This document shows, piece after piece, positions 1-7,408 of a stretch of DNA of 10,498 bases; position 1 is the stretch's first letter; each line of letters begins with the position of its first letter. The DNA is from Methylothermaceae bacterium (GTDB lineage: Bacteria > Pseudomonadota > Gammaproteobacteria > Methylococcales > Methylothermaceae). The stretch covers positions 6,864 to 17,361 of the forward strand of contig JALVSV010000157.1 of the NCBI GenBank assembly GCA_027024125.1, written 5' to 3'. A program made the translations under genes and the position numbers. The notes under the pieces are model-generated. The model saw nothing but the letters and a program-made list of their open reading frames with translations. It searched no databases and was not told the origin of the DNA.

Positions 1-546
1 GGTTCGGGGGATCGGGATCAAGGCATAGCGATGACTGCGGCCGAACGCATCCTTGCCATGGAGGCAAACGATGAAGTGGAGGTTCTTGTTGGCGATACGG
101 GGAAAAGGATGCGCCGGATCGATACTCAAAGGTGTCACTACCGGCAAAACCTGACCACGCAGGTATTGCCGCAACCATTCCCGCTGGGCATCGTTCCATT
201 GGGCTCGTCGCAGGAAGCGGATCCCCTGCGAAGCCAGGGCCGGGATCAGATCCTCGTTGAGCAGCCGATACTGATCGTCTACCATGGCATGGGTACGCTG
301 GCGCAATGCCTGCAGTAACTCGCGCGAATCGTACTGATCCACCCCACTGACCGTCACCCCGAGACTGATCTTCTTTTTCACCGCTGCCATCCGAACCTCG
401 AAGAATTCATCCAGATTGGCGCTGGAGATGCAAAGAAAACGCAATCGTTCCAGCAAGGGCAGCGTTCGATCTTCTGCCATGGCCAGCACCCTTCGGTGGA
501 AAGCCAGCAGACTCAATTCCCGATTCAAATAGCGTTTGCAACTCAT
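1..546 (-). CDS. ppk1: Polyphosphate kinase 1, N-terminal part (cut by window edge)
   Basis: Ppk1 reversibly transfers the gamma-phosphate of ATP to a growing inorganic polyphosphate chain. The window holds residues 1-182, read on the minus strand from an ATG at 546-544; the frame is still open at base 1. Family hallmarks are visible: Y-L-N-R-E-L-S at residues 6-12 and N-L-D-E-F-F-E-V-R-M-A at 44-54. By alignment from memory, Asn44 matches the ATP-contacting Asn45 of the E. coli enzyme. H-P-F-P and N-K-N-L-H-F follow near residues 155-165, at the start of the middle domain. The usual Trp after E-L-S is Leu here. The catalytic histidines lie further along and are outside the window. The start is supported because an in-frame stop lies eight codons upstream (570-568) and the conserved N-terminus begins at once; the ribosome-binding site is weak. 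It is divergent from the pcm gene. No Pho box was recognised upstream. Confidence 0.94.
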   Translation of the reverse strand, partial: MSCKRYLNRELSLLAFHRRVLAMAEDRTLPLLERLRFLCISSANLDEFFEVRMAAVKKKISLGVTVSGVDQYDSRELLQALRQRTHAMVDDQYRLLNEDLIPALASQGIRFLRRAQWNDAQREWLRQYLRGQVLPVVTPLSIDPAHPFPRIANKNLHFIVCLHGKDAFGRSHRYALIPIPRT

Positions 547-619
547 CCGGTCACTTTCTACGTGTACTCACAAATCATCCTCAAATCCAGCCAGAAGGGT
601 ACCACAACAATATCCAGAA

Positions 620-671
620 TTTCTTATTGACAGGAGGAACCAAAACGCCTCAACCTTGACCCAATAAGAAA
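620..671. repeat. Perfect 10-bp inverted repeat in the ppk1/pcm divergent spacer
   Basis: TTTCTTATTG (620-629) and CAATAAGAAA (662-671) are perfect reverse complements separated by 32 bases. The arms are AT-rich and sit between two divergently transcribed genes, which suits a two-site operator. In a transcript running toward pcm they could instead pair across a large loop. No T-tract follows, so this is not a terminator. The regulator, if any, is unknown. Confidence 0.4.
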
Positions 672-693
672 CCGTCCATTGAAGAAAAGCTCG

Positions 694-1416
694 ATGAAGT
701 CCCTCCTCTGGTTAATAGTACTTCTTCCGCTCCATGCCTTCGGGAATGAAACCGATGCCTACCAATCGGACAGGGAACGACTGCTGGAAGAGATCCGCCA
801 CGACTTCCGACTGACGGCCCCGATGATCGGCAATGATCGACCCGATCCCAAAGTGGAAAAGGCGCTGCTGGAAGTACCCCGGCATCTTTTCGTCCCCCCC
901 GAAAACCGCTCGCTGGCCTATCACAACCGCCCGCTACCGATCGGTTATGGCCAGACCATTTCCCAACCTTATATCGTCGCCTTGATGACCGATCTTTTGA
1001 ACCCTCGGCCCGATGACGTCATACTTGAAGTCGGCACAGGTTCAGGCTATCAGGCTGCGGTCCTTTCCCGCCTGGTCAAACACGTCTATACCATCGAGAT
1101 CATCGAATCTTTGGCCAAACTAGCCAAAGTCAGGCTCGAGAAACTGGGCTACCACAACGTCACAGCGCGCATCGGTGACGGCTATTATGGCTGGAAAGAG
1201 CACGCTCCCTTCGATGGAATCATCGTCACTGCAGCCGCCAGCCACATACCCCAGCCCCTGGTCGATCAACTCAAACCCGGTGGCAGAATGGTGATTCCGG
1301 TGGGCGGACAGTTCCTTACCCAGTCTCTGCTGCTGGTGGAGAAAAACGATCAGGGTAAGGTCACCACACGTCAACTGCTGCCAGTCGCTTTCGTTCCCCT
1401 CACCGGCAAACACTGA
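694..1416 (+). CDS. pcm: Protein-L-isoaspartate O-methyltransferase with signal peptide
   Basis: PCMT-family enzymes use S-adenosylmethionine to methylate L-isoaspartyl residues in damaged proteins, allowing their repair. The family-specific T-I-S-Q-P is at about residues 88-92, the SAM-binding E-V-G-T-G-S-G at about 112-118, an I-G-D-G loop follows near 160, and the strand motif P-G-G-R-M-V-I-P-V-G comes later. From ATG 694 the protein has 240 residues; the cytoplasmic E. coli enzyme has about 208. The extra N-terminus is a lysine, a hydrophobic run (L-L-W-L-I-V-L-L-P-L) and a small-residue site near A-F-G, which I read as a signal peptide, so the enzyme probably acts in the periplasm. A TTG at 679 would add five residues (M-K-K-S-S) and stays possible. 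I prefer the ATG because a purine-rich GAAGAAAAG precedes it, but neither start has a strong ribosome-binding site. The next gene begins 5 bases after the stop. Confidence 0.92.
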   Translation: MKSLLWLIVLLPLHAFGNETDAYQSDRERLLEEIRHDFRLTAPMIGNDRPDPKVEKALLEVPRHLFVPPENRSLAYHNRPLPIGYGQTISQPYIVALMTDLLNPRPDDVILEVGTGSGYQAAVLSRLVKHVYTIEIIESLAKLAKVRLEKLGYHNVTARIGDGYYGWKEHAPFDGIIVTAAASHIPQPLVDQLKPGGRMVIPVGGQFLTQSLLLVEKNDQGKVTTRQLLPVAFVPLTGKH

Positions 1417-1421
1417 CACCA

Positions 1422-3866
1422 ATGGACAGGACCACACCACCCCTGACGGTGCTGTTGGCTGTCGCCCTGATGTCGATGGCTGCCCTGGCGTATGAAATCC
1501 TGCTGATGCGGTTGTTGTCTATCGTGCAATGGCATCATTTCGCCTATGTCATCATCAGTCTGGCCCTTCTGGGTTACGGGGCCAGCGGCTCTGTGTTGTC
1601 GCTCATGGGGCAAAGGGCCAGGACGCATTACCCTGTTCTCTTGATCGTTTCCTGTCTCGGTTTTGCCATCACCGCGGCAGGCGGGTTCCTGCTGGCACAA
1701 AAGGTTTCCTTCAACCCGCTGGAACTGTTGTGGGATCCAAATCAATGGCTGCGCCTGGCTGCAGTCTATACACTCCTGTTGTGGCCCTTTCTGTTCGCCG
1801 CCAGCGTCGTATGCCTGACCCTGGCCCGCTTCGACCGGAAGATCGGCCTTATCTATGGCTGCGATCTCATTGGCGCGGCGGTGGGAGCCCTGGGTGTCAT
1901 TGGACTGCTGGAATATTTCTTCCCCCTGACGGTACTCGGATTTCTGGCTGCCCTGGGGTGTATCGCCGCAGCTTGTGTGTGGTTTGGTCTGGCACTCAAA
2001 CCCATTGGGTTCGTCCCATTGTTGCTGCTCATGGCCGGAGGTCTTTTTTTCGCAATGGCGGGGGGATCATTCGAACTTCATCTTTCTCCCTATAAACCTC
2101 TCAGTCAGGCGCTCTCTGCCAGCGGTGCCCGGGTGGTTGGAGAACGGTCAGGTCCTCTCGGCCTGTTGACCGTGGTGGAAAATCAGAAAATCCCCCTGCG
2201 CCATGCGCCAGGCCTGAGTCTCGGTAGGAACGCCAGGCTGCCACCGCAACTTGCGGTGTTCACCGACGGTGACGGCATGAGCGCAGTCACCCGTTTCGAT
2301 GGTGAACTGAAACCCTTGGCATTCCTCGACAGGATGCCTTCAGCATTACCTTATCAGCTATTGCATCACCCCAAGGTGCTGGTGCTGGGTGCCGGTGGTG
2401 GCATGGATGTCCTGCAGGCACTCTATCACCGGGCGGACAGCATTGATGCAGTCGAGCTCGACCCCAACATGATCACCGTGGTCAATGAAGACTTCGGCGA
2501 CTTTAGCGGCCACCTGTTTGCAAACTCCAGGGTTGAAATTCATGTGGCCGAGGCTCGTGGATACGTGGCCTCAAACCGGAAACGCTATGATCTGATTCAG
2601 ATGGGACTGTTGGATGCCTTCAATACCGCCGCATCCGGACTCCATGCCCTCAATGAAACCTACCTCTACACCGTGGAAGGAATACGCACGTATCTGTCCC
2701 GGCTGACCCCTGGAGGTTTGCTCGCCATCACCCGCTGGATTCGCATTCCACCCCGTGAGGAATTGAAACTATTCGCTGCTTGCATCAAAGCCATGGAAAG
2801 CATGGGAATCAAAAATCCCCGTAGTCATTTGATATGGGTACGCAGCTGGAACACCATCACGCTTTTGGTCAAGGCCCGGCCATTCACCCCGAATGAAATC
2901 GGGTCTGTCAGGCAATTCATTCGTACCCGGGGGTTCGATCCTGCCTATTATCCAGGCATATCACCGGGTGAAGCCAACCGACGTCACCGTCTTCCCCAGC
3001 CCTATTATTACCAGGCAGCTGTGGCAATTTTGAACGCCGACAGGGGATTCACCTCCTCCTACAAGTTCGACATCACCCCGGCTACCGACGACCGTCCTTA
3101 TTTCTTTCACAGCTTCAAATGGTCCTCGCTGGACGAGCTTTGGTCACTCAGAATCCATGGGGGTATCGCCCTGATCGACAGCACTTACCTGCTTCTTGTG
3201 GGAACCTTGGTCCAACTGGTGATACTGAGTGCACTGCTGATCATATTGCCGCTCATACCGAAGGCGGTTCATCTGCAATCCCTGCCGAGAGGACGGGTTC
3301 TGGGATATTTTTTCGCCATTGGAATCGGCTTCATCTTCGTGGAGATCGCCCTGATTCAGAAGTTCATCCTCTATCTTTCCTATCCCCTCTACGCCATTGC
3401 CGTAGTCCTGACTGGGATGCTGCTGTGGGCGGGCGTGGGAAGCGGATCTGTGGAGCTGTTGCGCAACCACTTTCCTGCCCTGACTATCTGGTGGGCAGTG
3501 GCTGCCATCTTATGCCTGGTGGTAGCGGATGTGACCATCCTGCCCTGGCTGATCGACACCACCGCTGCTATTTCCGCCGGTCTAAAAATTGTGCTCAGCC
3601 TGATGCTGCTCGCGCCACTGGCTTTCTGCATGGGATTGCCCTTCCCTTTGGGGATGTCACAAGGGGTCGTCTCAAATACCAAGGAAGAAGCCCAGGCTTC
3701 GTGGATCTCCTGGGCGTGGGCGGTCAATGGCTGTGCCTCCGTTACCGGCGCTGTGCTAGCCAGCCTGCTGGCAATCCACCTGGGCCTGACCTTCGTGCTG
3801 GGCATGGGCCTTGCAGCCTACCTGCTTGCCGGTCTGCTGCTTTCCCGGACAGAGCACTGGCAGTAA
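1422..3866 (+). CDS. Polytopic membrane protein with spermidine-synthase-like domain
   Basis: The 814-residue protein has three parts. Residues about 8-215 hold some seven hydrophobic segments, including L-A-Y-E-I-L-L-M-R-L-L. Residues about 300-460 are a Rossmann domain of the spermine/spermidine synthase superfamily, with G-A-G-G-G-M-D at 323-329, V-E-L-D-P-N at 344-349 and a P-G-G turn near 430. A conserved-looking T-D-D-R-P-Y-F-F stretch precedes the second membrane block, which runs from about 587 to the C-terminus with five or six more segments (for example I-G-F-I-F-V-E-I-A-L-I-Q). The usual polyamine-synthase D-x-x-D-P-x-G-P motif is not seen; L-L-D398-A-F-N-T occupies that region. 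Polyamine synthesis is therefore not supported. Similar membrane-fused proteins are known in many bacteria, mostly annotated only as spermidine-synthase-like; the substrate is unknown. It starts 5 bases after pcm without a clear ribosome-binding site, which suggests translational coupling. Confidence 0.85.
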   Translation: MDRTTPPLTVLLAVALMSMAALAYEILLMRLLSIVQWHHFAYVIISLALLGYGASGSVLSLMGQRARTHYPVLLIVSCLGFAITAAGGFLLAQKVSFNPLELLWDPNQWLRLAAVYTLLLWPFLFAASVVCLTLARFDRKIGLIYGCDLIGAAVGALGVIGLLEYFFPLTVLGFLAALGCIAAACVWFGLALKPIGFVPLLLLMAGGLFFAMAGGSFELHLSPYKPLSQALSASGARVVGERSGPLGLLTVVENQKIPLRHAPGLSLGRNARLPPQLAVFTDGDGMSAVTRFDGELKPLAFLDRMPSALPYQLLHHPKVLVLGAGGGMDVLQALYHRADSIDAVELDPNMITVVNEDFGDFSGHLFANSRVEIHVAEARGYVASNRKRYDLIQMGLLDAFNTAASGLHALNETYLYTVEGIRTYLSRLTPGGLLAITRWIRIPPREELKLFAACIKAMESMGIKNPRSHLIWVRSWNTITLLVKARPFTPNEIGSVRQFIRTRGFDPAYYPGISPGEANRRHRLPQPYYYQAAVAILNADRGFTSSYKFDITPATDDRPYFFHSFKWSSLDELWSLRIHGGIALIDSTYLLLVGTLVQLVILSALLIILPLIPKAVHLQSLPRGRVLGYFFAIGIGFIFVEIALIQKFILYLSYPLYAIAVVLTGMLLWAGVGSGSVELLRNHFPALTIWWAVAAILCLVVADVTILPWLIDTTAAISAGLKIVLSLMLLAPLAFCMGLPFPLGMSQGVVSNTKEEAQASWISWAWAVNGCASVTGAVLASLLAIHLGLTFVLGMGLAAYLLAGLLLSRTEHWQ

Positions 3867-3935
3867 TGCGGCATGTACGCTAACGTCCATGAAGGGTTAG
3901 CCAATACTTAGACAGAGAAACACTGACCAGGGCTG

Positions 3936-4001
3936 AAAAATCGTCTCACCGCAGAGAAACCTATTTCGAAACGACTCTGCGGTGAATGGTTATATCTTTT
4001 T
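3936..4001. terminator. Probable bidirectional terminator between convergent genes
   Basis: TCACCGCAGAG (3946-3956) and CTCTGCGGTGA (3975-3985) form a perfect 11-bp stem around an 18-base loop. Read on the minus strand, the stem is followed after 5 bases by five Ts (3940-3936), a reasonable intrinsic terminator for the oxygenase gene. Read on the plus strand, five Ts come 11 bases after the stem (3997-4001), a poorer match. The long loop lowers confidence, but the place, between two convergent stop codons, fits well. Confidence 0.55.
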
Positions 4002-4008
4002 CGCCCCC

Positions 4009-4764
4009 TTACAGCCGGGGCTCGATATTGATGATCAATGTTTTCCGCATCACCGGTGAGCCAGCCCCTGTCATAGGACGGACAGAATGCCAGGAATTGA
4101 ACGTCTTGATGAAGATGACGGCCTGATTGGGGGTGAATTCGAAGGTATCCAGCACCTCCATATCCTCGAAGGCTGCCTGTCTGTTCATCAAATTGAAATT
4201 GTAGCGGATATCCTTGTGCCGATTGACGTCGGTACCCCCTCCAAAACTCGGATCCCATTCTCCCTCCTGCGCCATGGAAACCACCATGGTGACAATCTTT
4301 TTGGGACTGTCGGTATGGGGCAGGATGTGCCCGCCATCTGCTGGCATCATCTGGAACTCGAACCGGGCAGTCAGACGGGGTCTTTTAGGAATGAACTTTC
4401 CCTGAAGAATGTTTTTCACCCTTTTCTTTAGCCATTTCCCATAGGAAGGATAGTTGGTGTACCCCAAGTCGAGATGATGCTCATCGAGCACATTCATCAC
4501 TTCTCTCACAAACGCATCACTCTTGATCCAGGCATGGAACTCCTTCCACAGTGGAACGGATTTGACGAAGTCATGGTAATGCCGGCTGTTGAATTTCTGT
4601 GACAGCGCATACTTGTTCCCAAGCTCCGGCATGAATTTGAACAGTTCAGAATCCGGCCAGGCATCAAGAAACTGTTGATATAGATCGTCGCCCATCAGGG
4701 GCTTGGCCAGACCGATAGGGAAAGGATCGTAGCGGAATCGAAGGTGCTCGTAGTCGAAATACAT
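4009..4764 (-). CDS. 2-oxoglutarate/Fe(II)-dependent oxygenase family protein
   Basis: The 251-residue protein carries the iron-binding facial triad of the 2-oxoglutarate/Fe(II) dioxygenase fold. H150-T-D152 lies in a G-G-H-I-L-P-H-T-D-S stretch, the distal histidine is H226 in S-W-H-S-V-R-P, and R240 in M-R-K-T-L-I-I-N-I sits where the arginine binding 2-oxoglutarate is expected. A G-G-G-T-D turn and a F-T-P-N-Q-A-V-I-F strand complete the core. Such enzymes couple decarboxylation of 2-oxoglutarate to hydroxylation or a related oxidation. The substrate cannot be told. The N-terminal 130 residues, starting Y-F-D-Y-E-H-L-R-F-R-Y-D-P-F-P, are not a recognised separate domain. There is no signal peptide or membrane segment. 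It is a single gene, divergent from fadE and ending at the shared terminator. The ATG at 4764-4762 has no good ribosome-binding site but has a promoter-like sequence about 35 bases upstream. Confidence 0.8.
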   Translation of the reverse strand: MYFDYEHLRFRYDPFPIGLAKPLMGDDLYQQFLDAWPDSELFKFMPELGNKYALSQKFNSRHYHDFVKSVPLWKEFHAWIKSDAFVREVMNVLDEHHLDLGYTNYPSYGKWLKKRVKNILQGKFIPKRPRLTARFEFQMMPADGGHILPHTDSPKKIVTMVVSMAQEGEWDPSFGGGTDVNRHKDIRYNFNLMNRQAAFEDMEVLDTFEFTPNQAVIFIKTFNSWHSVRPMTGAGSPVMRKTLIINIEPRL

Positions 4765-4799
4765 AAGATTGTGATTAATTCGTCAGCTTCTGCAATGTA

Positions 4800-4828
4800 T
4801 GGATATCAGCAATTAATGATAACGCCAA
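4800..4828 (-). promoter_or_regulatory. Candidate sigma-70 promoter for the oxygenase gene
   Basis: On the minus strand TTGGCG (4828-4823) and TATCCA (4805-4800) are separated by exactly 17 bases. The predicted transcript would begin near 4793 and carry a leader of about 30 bases before the ATG. This is a consensus match only. Confidence 0.4.
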
Positions 4829-4832
4829 CCCA

Positions 4833-4855
4833 AGGGACAAAACTTATTTTTCCCT
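4833..4855. repeat. Imperfect AT-rich palindrome in the oxygenase/fadE spacer
   Basis: AGGGA (4833-4837) and TCCCT (4851-4855) pair, and after one mismatch three further A/T pairs extend the arms to nine positions. It lies just upstream of the oxygenase promoter candidate and about 20-40 bases upstream of the first fadE promoter candidate, where a repressor could act on both. It does not match the FadR or PsrA operator patterns I know. Confidence 0.2.
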
Positions 4856-4872
4856 GAAAAAGGTGCAGCTCA

Positions 4873-4902
4873 TTGAATATGAATGATAAAAAACACTATA
4901 CC
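4873..4902 (+). promoter_or_regulatory. Candidate sigma-70 promoter upstream of fadE (distal)
   Basis: TTGAAT (4873-4878) and TATACC (4897-4902) are 18 bases apart in an AT-rich stretch. A transcript from here would start near 4909 and could use either the 4914 or the 4992 fadE start; with 4914 the leader would be almost absent. Confidence 0.35.
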
Positions 4903-4927
4903 ATAGGAAATGAATGGATATTGTCGC

Positions 4928-4957
4928 TTGCCCCTGCCCGTCACTCGGCGCTACACT
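4928..4957 (+). promoter_or_regulatory. Candidate sigma-70 promoter upstream of fadE (proximal)
   Basis: TTGCCC (4928-4933) and TACACT (4952-4957) are 18 bases apart. A transcript would begin near 4964, downstream of the ATG at 4914 and 28 bases before the ATG at 4992. If real, this promoter rules out the longer FadE form. Confidence 0.3.
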
Positions 4958-4991
4958 CGACCATACCCTAAAACAGATACAGGCAAGCGCC

Positions 4992-7406
4992 ATGGGCTTC
5001 ATTCTCGCTCTGATCGCCGCTTTGCTGCTCCTTGCCCTGATGGGGGCAGGGCTCAGGCTGTCGACCCTGATACTGACAGCCCTATTCATCGGCGCAACCT
5101 TGTTTGGACTTGCATCGCCAGCCACTGTTTTCGTGGCAGGTCTGATCTTTCTCCCTGCCCTGTTGATTTTCAATCTGCCACCACTACGCCGTCGTCTTTT
5201 CAGCGCTCCCGTGATGACCCTGTTTCACGGCATGCTGCCAGAACTTTCTCGCACCGAACGTGAAGCCCTGGAGGCAGGAGACGTATGGTGGGAGGCAGAG
5301 CTCATGGGTGGAACCCCACACTGGAGCAAACTGCTGGATTTCCCGCTTAAGCCCTTGACCCAGGGAGAAAAAGACTTCCTTGACGGTCCAGTCGAGGAAC
5401 TGTGCTCAATGCTGAATGACTGGCAGATCACTCACGAGAATAAGGATCTGCCAGCGGAACTCTGGGACTTCATCCGCAAGCACCGGTTCTTCGGCCTGGT
5501 GCTGCCTCCCCAATATGGCGGCCTTGGATTTTCCGCCCACGCTCATTCGGAGATCGTCATGAAGATCGCCAGCCGCAGCGTGACCGCCGCAGTCACGGTG
5601 ATGGTCCCCAATTCCCTCGGGCCAGGCGAACTGATCTGCAAATACGGCACAGAGCAACAGAAAAATCATTTCCTGCCCCGCCTGGCTGCGGGCGAAGAAA
5701 TCCCCTGCTTCGCCCTCACCGGTCCGCAGGCTGGTTCGGATGCCGGCGCCATGACCGATACCGGCATCGTTTGCCGGCAAGACCTGGGAGACGAGAAAAA
5801 TATATTGGGCATCCGTCTCAACTGGGACAAGCGCTATATCACCCTGGCACCGGTGGCGACGATCCTGGGACTGGCCTTCAAACTTTACGACCCCGAACAT
5901 CTGCTGGGAGACCAGGAGGAACTCGGCATCACCCTGGCACTGATTCCCACCGATACCCCGGGTGTGGAAATTGGTGACCGCCATGATCCGATGGACGTTC
6001 CTTTCCAGAATGGCCCCACGCGGGGCCATGACGTGTTCATTCCCATCGAGCAGGTCATAGGTGGCCGCGATGGTATCGGTCAGGGCTGGCGGATGTTGAT
6101 GGAATGTCTGGCAGAAGGGCGCGGCGTATCGCTGCCGGCTTTGTCTGCCGCAGCCACCAAGCTGGTCAGCCGCACCACCGGTGCCTATGCCCGCATCCGC
6201 CACCAGTTCCACGTTCCCATCGGGGCATTCGAAGGTGTCGCTCAGACCTTGGGCAGAATCGGCGGACTGACCTATCTGATCGATTCCGCCCGACTGCTGA
6301 CACTGGGAGCCATCGACCAGGGCATCCATCCCACCGTGGCCTCGGCCATCATCAAATATCACCTGACCGAATCCATGCGCCAGGCCGTCAACGACGCCAT
6401 GGACGTGCACGGCGGCAAGGCCATCATGCAGGGGCCGCGCAACTATCTGGGCACCATCTATCAAGCCATTCCCATCAGCATCACCGTGGAGGGAGCCAAC
6501 ATTCTCACCCGTAACATGATCATCTATGGCCAGGGAGCCGTCCGCTGCCACCCATACCTGCTGACCGAGATGCACGCAGCCGGTTCAGGAGATCTGGAGA
6601 CTTTCGATCAGGCCTTGATGGGGCACCTGGGGTTGAGTCTGCACAACGGCGTACGCGCGGTCGCTCTGAGTGTGGCCCACGGGCGGTTTGCCCGGGTGCC
6701 TGAGGGGCCCTATCGACGTACCCTGCAGCATCTGACCCGCTTCTCCGCCGTGTTGGCTTTTCTCAGTGACATCACCATGGGAGTCCTGGGTGGTGAACTG
6801 AAAAGGCGCGAGCGTGTCTCCGCCAGACTAGGTGACATCCTGAGCCACCTCTACCTGGCTTCGGCATTGATCCGCCAGCATAGTGAATCTGATGATAAAG
6901 ATGGGGAAACACCTTTTCTGGAATGGGGGTTGGCCTGGTGTCTGCAGCAGACGGAACAGGCGATCTCCGATCTGGTCGACAACTATCCTCTTCCCTGGCT
7001 GGGGATGATCCTGAAACGGCTGGTACTACCCTGGGGCCGTCGTTTTTCCACTCACTCCGATGATCTTGATCTTGCCATCGCAGATCTGCTTCAAACGCCG
7101 GGGCCGGCCCGCGACAGCCTGAGCTCGGGAATCTTCCTTCCCAAAGATCCGAAAGAACCGCAGGCCCTTCTGGAACAGGCTCTGGAAGCCGTCCTTGAAG
7201 CCGACCCCATCAGGAAACGCCTGCGAAAGGCGGTTCGGGATGGCAGGCTCTCTTCCGGCAAGGGAATGCTGGAGCAGGCATTGCAACATAATCTCGTCAC
7301 GACAGCGGAAGCGGAGTCCCTGCGCCGGGCCGAATCGCTCACCCTCGAAGTCATCGCGGTGGATGCCTTCCCATCCCAGCAATTTGAATCCAGGCAGGAG
7401 GCTTGA
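4992..7406 (+). CDS. fadE: Acyl-CoA dehydrogenase, FadE type
   Basis: FadE catalyses the first step of beta-oxidation, the FAD-dependent conversion of acyl-CoA to trans-2-enoyl-CoA. From ATG 4992 the protein has 804 residues; E. coli FadE has 814. Residues 1 to about 65 are strongly hydrophobic, two or three segments forming a membrane anchor. Next come the family stretches R-T-E-R-E-A-L-E-A-G, F-L-D-G-P-V-E-E, Q-Y-G-G-L-G-F-S-A, P-N-S-L-G-P-G-E-L and T-G-P-Q-A-G-S-D-A-G. E500 in T-V-E-G-A-N-I-L-T-R matches the position of the catalytic glutamate. The C-terminal third (L-G-G-x-L-K-R-R-E-R, A-R-L-G-D-I-L-S) is the FadE-specific extension. An ATG at 4914 would add 26 residues that do not resemble FadE. 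The E. coli protein begins just before its first hydrophobic segment, as the 4992 start does, so I chose 4992. The stop overlaps the start region of the thiolase gene. Confidence 0.95.
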   Translation: MGFILALIAALLLLALMGAGLRLSTLILTALFIGATLFGLASPATVFVAGLIFLPALLIFNLPPLRRRLFSAPVMTLFHGMLPELSRTEREALEAGDVWWEAELMGGTPHWSKLLDFPLKPLTQGEKDFLDGPVEELCSMLNDWQITHENKDLPAELWDFIRKHRFFGLVLPPQYGGLGFSAHAHSEIVMKIASRSVTAAVTVMVPNSLGPGELICKYGTEQQKNHFLPRLAAGEEIPCFALTGPQAGSDAGAMTDTGIVCRQDLGDEKNILGIRLNWDKRYITLAPVATILGLAFKLYDPEHLLGDQEELGITLALIPTDTPGVEIGDRHDPMDVPFQNGPTRGHDVFIPIEQVIGGRDGIGQGWRMLMECLAEGRGVSLPALSAAATKLVSRTTGAYARIRHQFHVPIGAFEGVAQTLGRIGGLTYLIDSARLLTLGAIDQGIHPTVASAIIKYHLTESMRQAVNDAMDVHGGKAIMQGPRNYLGTIYQAIPISITVEGANILTRNMIIYGQGAVRCHPYLLTEMHAAGSGDLETFDQALMGHLGLSLHNGVRAVALSVAHGRFARVPEGPYRRTLQHLTRFSAVLAFLSDITMGVLGGELKRRERVSARLGDILSHLYLASALIRQHSESDDKDGETPFLEWGLAWCLQQTEQAISDLVDNYPLPWLGMILKRLVLPWGRRFSTHSDDLDLAIADLLQTPGPARDSLSSGIFLPKDPKEPQALLEQALEAVLEADPIRKRLRKAVRDGRLSSGKGMLEQALQHNLVTTAEAESLRRAESLTLEVIAVDAFPSQQFESRQEA
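7396..7401 (+). promoter_or_regulatory. Ribosome-binding site that fixes the thiolase start
   Basis: A full AGGAGG lies inside the last codons of fadE and 7 bases before the ATG at 7409. It is too close to the in-frame TTG at 7403 (one base), so the ATG is the real start. Confidence 0.8.
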
Positions 7407-7408
7407 CG

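Noticed and set aside
31..318. Plus-strand open frame of 95 codons
   Set aside because: It lies antisense to the ppk1 reading, which shows clear family motifs, and its translation has no recognisable features.
627..661. TTGACA at 627-632 as a -35 box for pcm
   Set aside because: No acceptable -10 sequence lies 16-19 bases downstream; the bases at 649-657 are TCAACC-like.
3119..3883. Plus-strand open frame of 254 codons overlapping the membrane-protein gene in another frame
   Set aside because: The overlapping frame of the 814-residue protein encodes clear membrane segments and conserved motifs throughout; this one reads as a shifted shadow rich in proline, arginine and glycine.
3879..3901. 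GCTAAC/GTTAGC 6-bp inverted repeat just after the membrane-protein stop
   Set aside because: Short stem, 11-base loop and no T-tract after it; weaker than the hairpin at 3946-3985.
5406..6575. Minus-strand open frame of 389 codons
   Set aside because: It lies wholly antisense inside fadE. Its histidine-, glycine- and aspartate-rich translation is typical of the reverse frame of a GC-rich gene, and the sense protein is strongly conserved.
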